Source: Liolophura sinensis
Lineage: Eukaryota > Mollusca > Polyplacophora > Chitonida > Chitonidae
Direction: 5' to 3'
DNA: 64,000 nucleotides
Assembly: GCF_032854445.1 (NCBI RefSeq)
Contig: NC_088301.1
Location: 20,269,808-20,333,807 of the forward strand
Both the position numbers and the translations under genes were made by a program. The stretch's first letter is position 1. Each line of letters begins with the position of its first letter. Of the stretch, positions 13,401 to 22,400 are shown piece by piece. Below the pieces are notes generated by a model, which saw nothing but the letters and a program-made list of their open reading frames with translations, had not been told where the DNA came from and did no database searches.

Positions 13401-16400
13401 GAAGACACTTATATGTCTTGAATATAATTATATAATTGATACATCGTGTCTATGTACTATATAGTGTTTCTCTGTATAGTAATTACAACATAATTTTCTC
13501 ATAATAAATGAAAGTTTCAAGTAGCGTAAAATATTATTTACTCTAAAAAGAAGGTTTTAAAAGTGTTTTAGAGGTTTTCATGATATAAACACATACTGAA
13601 TATGAACGGCCAAACATACGACTGGCGCATAACTGAAGTCCAGACAAAAATATAATATAGCTAACCTACACTTATCCACTTGTGACAGCAAATCTATCGT
13701 CCTGCACAACGTAGAGTACGACAGATGACAATCGTATCTTCCCACAGAAACTGATTAGTAATTACGCTATAACAAACCGTCTCGGCTTGTGCAGAAGTAA
13801 GTCACCCGTAGTCTTTGAATATTTGTTGCCTTGTAATAATGCATACAAATGGTTTCCTAAAATATCTTGGATCTAGATACCAAGAGGCCTAGTATACATC
13901 TACATTGTGAAGGCTTGCAGTTCTCAGTACTTGACTGCCGCTTACTTTCACACCGAAGTCCATGGTCATCACATCGAGAACAGCACGTGTCTGTCACACA
14001 CTCCTTGTCACACATCTCTCCATACCATCCCTCGGAACAAACTATAACAGTGGAATAATAATAATAATAATAATAATAATAGTAATACTTTGAAAGCTTA
14101 TGACACACACTTAACATTCTTAATTACAAAAATATCGGAAGACTTGTAAATAACAATTTATGATTGATATAAAAGTGAAATGTCAGGATTTCCGTCACTG
14201 ATAAAGGTGATATGTCATTGCCAATAGATAGATATTACTTTTGGCTTACACAACTCGACGCCATGACGTCAAAAAGAAACATGGTGTTTTATGAAATTCC
14301 AATCCGAGCTTTGCAGAATTACGTCATAATACAAGTTCAGTCAACTTAAAATTTCTTACGTCATGTAAGAAGACACGACGTTATTCAAGACATCATGTGC
14401 GACCTCACGTTATACACACAAGTCTATGAAGGCCTACAGATGAAAACATTGCTTAAACTTGTTTATATAAACAAAACACGGTATTGTCAAAATATAAATA
14501 ATAAATAGAATATTGCACAGGAGAAGTTAAATGTCATTAATGTTTTTTTTTCGTGAAAGGTCTCGTGTGTTATCATTTCACATCTCACTCAAGAAATATT
14601 TATGATATTTAACCTTCACTGTGTAATGTTTTATTTACTATTTATATTTTGACAATATCGTGATTTTGTGTATATGAACAAGTTTAGACAATATTTAATT
14701 TCAGCTAGTAATTTCTTTAATCGTGTGCATGGAAAGTGATACTGATGATTATCGGATGATCCGGGAGACCATCAGGGAATCGTGAAGAACGTGGCGATCA
14801 ATGGAAACGGTGAAGACCATCCGAAAATCATGAAGTTCACAAGACGTGAAGACAATCAACTGATGGTAAAGATTATATCATCTTGGAAGCCATCGGAAGA
14901 TCGTGAAAACAATCGTGTGATTATTGAAAACAATCAAAACTTCGTAAAGATCATCAGATATTGCAAAAAAAAACATCAGATAATAATAAGAACCATCAGA
15001 AACTGAAGTATGTGGAGTTAAAGATCTGGTGAAGTGTTCCAGCCACTGATACATCCTGGCCTGTAATGTTGGGGTGTAACGCCCGGAAAATGTTTCAAGC
15101 AGGAACCGTGTATTTGAACATCTAATGCCACTGGTGACATATCTGTCAATTGATTTACTGGTAAGTTTGTTTTAATCAAACGGATCAGAAAAAAATCATT
15201 TCCTCGGAAAGCAATCGGCATAGGGTTGGTATGGGGATTGGTATGAGGTGGGGATGGGGTTTTCTCGCCTAACGGTCTGATGGCTACTTATGCACACTGA
15301 CACTAACCCTAGCTTCGAATCCACGTAGCTCCTGGTGTTTGGTATGAGGCTTTCAGTCAGGTGTTCTTTGTTTAAAGGGAGCTGCGACGTTCTGTGCTTT
15401 CCGTGTGGCTTTACCTGTTCCCCTCTGAGAAAACTGACAGACGTCGCAGAAGTGATTTTTTGAGTACAGCACCAAATAACAATCAAATGAATACATCAGT
15501 CACTTTCCCTAAACCTTTTAATTGTGATGTGATGGAAACAGCAGTGTCTCAATCAAAATATGACGAGCGGTTAGTCGTGCTTACCAAACAGTCGAACTTC
15601 ACAAAGTGTCAAAGCTCTTGATGACTCCAGCGGTAAACTTATCTGGACCGTGTTTCCTGTTCTCGGGTTACCATCGTTACAACTACCGTTGATGATGACC
15701 CCAGGACCTTCGTTAGTGGTTGTCGTGTCTGTATAACATGCATTGTAGCTCTGATTGTTGGTCCCCACACTCAGAGTAAAGCCGTTCAGTCGTCGGCTGC
15801 CTGGAATGTATGTACACGTAACATACAATACCAGGCTGTGTTCGTGCAAGATAAATTCATTTAGCTGACAACGTAAATAAGGCGCCGAACTTAAGGTTAA
15901 CCAGATAAAGAAGAAAAAGAGTGTCACCGCTATAGTTTCTAAGGTTTATCTACAATGAACCCTGTTGATTTCCAATGCCTTATATGACGCACAATCATTA
16001 ATACTGGCTTCTGTTCGTTGGGGTTCCCAGTCTACCGTGTATCTGATACAAGAGAGAGGAAACATACTAGCAATAACACAGATACATGTATCAGCGATGT
16101 TCGGCTGTATGCTTTCAGTTTCTCATGGCTTTTGTTGAAAGTAAATCGATGCTCGTTGAAGGGAAACGTTTCTTTGACACCTGTCAAATACTTTGCTCTG
16201 CGATTATTAGTTACAAGGGTAACGGGTGATGGAGTGTCCTTGACCATCTAGTTTTTGAACTAGCAACTTGTGATGCAGATTAAAGTCATCACAATTAACG
16301 CAAGATCTGACAAATTGCTACAAGGCGAGATATGTATACGCCATATGCAGGACCCTTTGATATATTGCTATCCAAATAAGGATAATTTACCATATCAAAA

Positions 16401-19400
16401 TTGAAATTATCCCTTTTGTCGTAAAGGCGGCGTGAAAGGAGACCTCGTTCGTCTTTGTACAGATATAGATCCAAATAAGATGTACCATCAGGACTATCTG
16501 TTGTCTCCTTTAAATCCATTTAAGGCGGATAGATTTCCTTCATCGCTTCAGCAATATGCGGGTTATTTAACGCCAGTAGATCATTAATTGACCGCTTGTT
16601 AAATGAAAAGGATCGAGCTTTAAAGATATTACTTTTAAGTAATTTCTGCATATAGTCATATTCATATGAAAACAGGTATAGGTGTGCCAAAAGAGGCGTA
16701 CAGTTGGTACCCTTTGGAATACCAACTCACTGTTGGTAAATGGTATCCCCGAATTTCACATAGATGTTACTAAAGAGAAATTCAAGTAATTCAATAAATA
16801 ATGCAATATCCCATGAGTGGTAACCTTTATAAATAGTAGAACTAAAGAAAGCCTTATTGCTTCTGGCATTAATGTTAGGGTGACCTGTTTTAGTAAATAC
16901 CGAGGCGATATTCTCTCAATAAGATGTTTGTGAGGAATCGTAGTATAGAGAGTAGAGAAATCCCACGTGGATACGTCTTTGTACGGTATATGCATATGAG
17001 CATCAAGTTCTTCTGTAAGACGTTTGGAGTTGTTAAGAATCCACATGCAGCTGACACCTGATATTTTTTGTTATGGCACAACAATACTTATTCCAAAATG
17101 ACTTTACTTCTTGTAACGCTCTCGCAAGTACGGTTGACAAGAGTTTGGTGGTACAACTTCTTGAATCCGCAATAAAACGAGCCTTGTAAGGGGATTTATG
17201 CATTTCAGGAACCAAGGAAAGTTGTGGTATTTCTGTATGACAGGTAGGTATATTTGTGCGCCTGTCTTGAAGAAAGGTTTTGTGTTTGTTAAATAGTTCC
17301 CCCAGAGTACATGTAGTAGCAGATTACGTGGATGCTGTTGTAGATGTACATAGCCCATGAACAAGAATACGATAGCAATAATTCTTGCAAATAAAGATGA
17401 CATTATTAGGAACCTTGTCTGCTACAGTGAAGACAAATTTACTATGAAGGTCAGCGAGTGTTTCTTGCACAGTGGGATCCTTCAGAACCTGTTTAACTTT
17501 AGGTAGAGCATCAATGTCTAGACGGTGTATAGCTAAACTAACCTTCTTTCTGACAATCTCAAGCCAACCGTTAAGTACCGAAGATTCCACTTTCTCCCGT
17601 TTTGACCATTTTTTAACATACTCCTCAAGCGCCGAGATGATGGTTTTTAGTTAGATCGAATGTTGCCAGTCAGGACGTTCACATTTGTCGTAGGTAAAAA
17701 CTGAGGATTCACAATCACAGTTATAGCCGCCAGAAGTATACGTCGCCAAATCAAACTCCTTGATGGCCTTGGGATAATTGAAAATTTTGGAAGCGATAGT
17801 CTTTGTATACTCATAGGATATGCAAGGTGGCTCTTGGATATTAAAATAATTAGGCACAGCACTACTAACATCAGGTTCATTAAAATGCGTGGTAGGTTAA
17901 TTAAATCAAGGCCACTGACTAAATACTTTATTTTCAGAAAGAATCGATCGTGTTGAGTTTCAATTGTAGTTACAGGGCGATACAATCGAAAATAGGCGTA
18001 AAAGGTGAGGTGGAACATTAAAATTGTGTATGTTTTTTGATACGTCTTGAACTACCTGTTTTAGCATGTTCAATGGCAGTGCATATAATACTGTGTGTAG
18101 AGCATCAAATAATAAATAAATTTGTTATGATGGAGTCATGTGGATGGCTAGAAATTACATTGCCGATTCCCATAACGTTATCATTCAACCCATACGGGAA
18201 GACTGAACCAATCTTTAGCATCCAGAAAAGCACAAGGTCGCGGACTTTACGTTCAAATTCGACATCTGTCTCATTTGTAGAGGGATAAACCGATTCTATT
18301 AATTGAATGCGGAAATGGTCCCAGTCATGGTCGGAGGCAGAGAAATGCTTGCCTATTAGCAATTGTTTCTTGCGCACGGAATTACGGTGCCCATTCACCC
18401 GTAGATGTAGTTTCTGGTTGGTCTTCCCCACATACTGCTGACCACACTTCTTGCATGTTACCAGGTAAACACAGTTGGAAGCAATACTTAAATTAACGTA
18501 GAAATTAACAGAATAACATTTACCAGCCCGTGAAGAAATAAAAGTGGTGGATTTATCAAATGATGGACATGCAAGACAATTGGTATGTCCATATTTGAAA
18601 ATAGTTAAATGTCAAGGAATCGTTCAGTTGGATAGAACACGGTTTGGTCGAAATATCAAAAAGGCCTCATACGAAATACCAAATACCATGCAAACGAATC
18701 ATTTACTGACTCGTCCTGGGAACATGCACCACTATTCCCAGCGTTAGTCCTATATACATTGTGGTAGTTCATAGTCACTGGCATAATTGTTCAGAAGCCT
18801 CGACTCGGGGTCAAAAAACACCAGCAGAATCGGGGCATGCACAGGTAATAAATAGAAGCGTCATGTTCGACATAAGCTTACCGGCATTGATTTACCCATT
18901 TTTTTTCACTATATCACACTCGATCTGAGAATAAGAAAACAGTTATTGTTTAAATTTACACACATCTAGAAAACGAGCATCCCGATGATCCGCAATGCTG
19001 TTCACGATAATTCATGTTACATATACACGTTTAAGAACTGTAACTCGAAACCAATCACATCCCATAACTGCAGGCCCGAAACACAATCAGGAACGACTTA
19101 TGATAGTCACGTGACCCTCCTGATCCGACTTGGAGAGACTCTTCATTGCGTAAAACCGATTGACAATTGAATCACGTAACTGGATCACCTAACACAGATC
19201 CACAGACACTTGCATCAAATTAGATCACATCCAAGATACACCGGCTACAGCGGTTTTGCCATGTAACCAAAACAGTATCATACGTGACCCACATGTATCT
19301 TACGGGTCTGTCATTGCATATTAAAGTAGAGCATGATCATTTCGAATTGCATTACGAGCTCAATTGTAAGAAAAGCCGTATTTATTTATTTATTTATTTG

Positions 19401-22400
19401 ATTGGTGTTTTACACCGTACTCAACAATATTTCATTATGGTGGAAGGAAACCAGGAAGAGCCGGGGCAAACCCACGACCATTCGCAGGTTGGTGGCAGAC
19501 CTTCCCACGTACAGCCGGGGAGGAAGCCAGCATAAGCTGGACTTGAACTCACAGCAACCGCATTGGTGAGAGGCTCCTGGGTCACTACGCTGCGCTAGCG
19601 CGCTAACCGACTGAGCCACGGAGGCCCCACGTATTTACGTTTAACACGTATTAGCATTTTTCCAAATGGGTACAATCACTTACATGGTTCGGGTCCGTTA
19701 CCACAATTTTCGACTCTGTTGTAAATCTGGAATGTGTAAATACTGTACGTCCTGTTCAGTGTTACCGTCCACCAGCTTCGTAAATCATTCATGGTGTGTG
19801 TACAAGGTGTGCTCTCCAGAATATGACCCACTTTACCGTCCACGGCGAATGCAGATATGTATAACCAGTTATTCTCAGAATAGTTAGATAATTGGTTCGT
19901 CATCTGGTGCAGCGCCACATTACCTACGAAGTCAAATTGGTGCATTTTCTAATTTAATATTACACAACAAATCATAGACCATAAACAGCATGTACATGTA
20001 AGTAAGAATCACCAAATGTAGGTATTATCGTGATCTGCTTTCATTGGTTCTGTATGAAGGTATTTAATGGACATGTTCTGAAAAACACGTGGTGTTTTCT
20101 TCAGACCTGTCCACGAGATCACAGAATGACTCACTCACTACGCCGATATAATATGGACAGATTGGGAATTTTTCTAGATAGAAACAATTGACAAATTTAC
20201 AAGATCTGCCTTCTCCGAATAGGAATGAAAATCTAACACAAACTCTGAGAGCAACTGTTTACCATATTTGTAGACTTCTCTAGTTTTCAAATAAACCTGG
20301 AATGGAGAGTGAGCATTATGTACACGATTCAGAGAAGATAGCTCTTTCTGATCTCGTGCCCAGGAAAGGATCGATTTCGTAAAAACACTACATGGAGCTT
20401 GAACGAGTAAGAATGGGTTCTACTGAGTGAAAACATGTGTTAAACTCTCAAACTTCGCTTTAGGTTGAAGGTTTCAAGTTTTCTCGTATCTGCGGGTTCA
20501 GAAAACGGCCTTCTACTTCGCGAGGAAAACATCAGTATCTCATCACACCCCTTTAGACATTATGATTGCAAGAAAGTTACTAGAGTGACTGTTAAATGGT
20601 TAACTTTTGAAAGAAGAAGTGTATTGTGGATGCCGATTTTACATCTACAGGGTAGGTATGATTGCGTTCACATGAAACTTTCACACCTACGTCGGGAATT
20701 TCATCTTTATAATCAATAAGGTAAGAAGTGATTCATAGAGAAATGGACAAAATGGCCACTTGGTTGTTTGTTTTCCCTTGTTACACATTAACGTTTCGCC
20801 TTAAGTAGAGTTTTGAAAGAATACACTGATACTGGGGATAGTCTTCATGTGGCAAACAGAAGCATAGATTTAAACAACAACACTTTGTGAATCCGAAGGT
20901 AGTCTTGCTTTCAGTTACATATTTCAAACTCGTACCTTTACTATTTATAGTGTTAGAATGTTTTTAAAATTATCTGGTACGGAGAATGGGCCCCAGAGAT
21001 ATACGATAAGAAAGTGCAAATTTCAAGATCTCAGTAAAGTATTATAAAACTTGTTCGAAGTGCCCATCGATTGATTTTTTTGATTGATTTTTTATTCACC
21101 TCGATGGAATAGATTACACTCATGAATAAATAAACTAATTGCTGGAATAAAGCTATAAGTAAGTTTGTTTCATTCCGTAACAATGTAAACAGATGTACTT
21201 AAATAGTAAAACATAGTAGACGTGATATATAATAGTAGACATGTAGAGTATTAAATCATTTTAAAAATATAATAACGTGTCATGCTAATGTAATAGGGTA
21301 CGTGCAAAATCAAAATACCAACCAAACATATACTTAATTTCCAATAATTTTTTTTTGGCCTCAGATTTACATAGAAGGGTTGGACGAACATGTAAGCACT
21401 GATATTGGTCTATAATTTACGAATTTGTCAGGTTTTCCTGTTTTGTATATTGGCATATTTGGTATATTGAAATTTTTCCTAACCTTTCAGCAGTTTGGTA
21501 TATACCCTCACGAGAAAGATAAGTTTATTATATGTGAAAAAAGAAGGACGTATATTGTCCAAACAAGTTTTAAAATTTTGACGGGAATTCCATCTAGCCC
21601 CAGCGAGGCAGAAGTTTTAAGACCTGCAATGACGATCTTTCGTCAGAGATTGCGATGACTGGAAAGGAAAAATTGCTGACTACAGGGTTCCCCAGATAAT
21701 CTTAAAAATTTGCTTGTACTTGTGGAATTTAGAATCCAGTTTTAAATATCACTGAAAATATTCATTAACTTTGTTGGCGATTACACTATTGTCGGTTATA
21801 TGTGCATCACCTAGATTGAAGGATGGGGGTAGCTACACAAAGAGATTTACAGCCAGTGTTATCAAGAAAACACAGATCTTCCGTAAAGAAAGCAGATTCT
21901 ATGTTAGAATTAACATACAGCATAAACTTTCCACCTTTACGATTTGTCCTTTGCACAGAAAGGCTCCTATATCCCGGAATACCGAATAGGGAACTAGATA
22001 TAGAGGACATTAAGAAAATCCAAGAACAAAGAAGAGATAATGTAAATCGTGAATAAAGCTCTATATCTGTTATCGTCAAGTTATATAATCATAGAAGAGA
22101 TGATTGCTTAGTAATAATAGGCCGCCAAAAGTGTACTCTCGATCAAAGCCGCCAACTTCGGGGTCAAGCGATGTTTTTAATTTAACGTATGAAGAACAAT
22201 GTTCCCCAGACAAAATATTTTTACTGAAATGGTCACGTATAAACTTGCACGTGCTGTCAAAGTCTCAATTTTTGTTAACCTTTGTCTTTACATGTAAAAC
22301 ATTAACTTTATAAAGTAATCAGTTTTGTCATGTTTTTGGCAAATTGAAAATACGTGTTTTGTCGACGTCTGAAGCCTTCGTCGTACAGTGAACTAACGAT

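Noticed and set aside
13680-13760. Possible extra Cys-rich exon (SVGRYDCHLSYSTLC in A; 61,196-61,285 with [12 protein letters not shown] in B)
   Set aside because: The phase fits 1-1, but including it would join T to AG at the next exon and create a TAG stop in copy B. Residue changes between copies look neutral, and skipping it gives perfect frames. It may be an old exon relic.
17472-17654. Plus-strand open frames over the retroelement
   Set aside because: Antisense shadows of the minus-strand reverse transcriptase.
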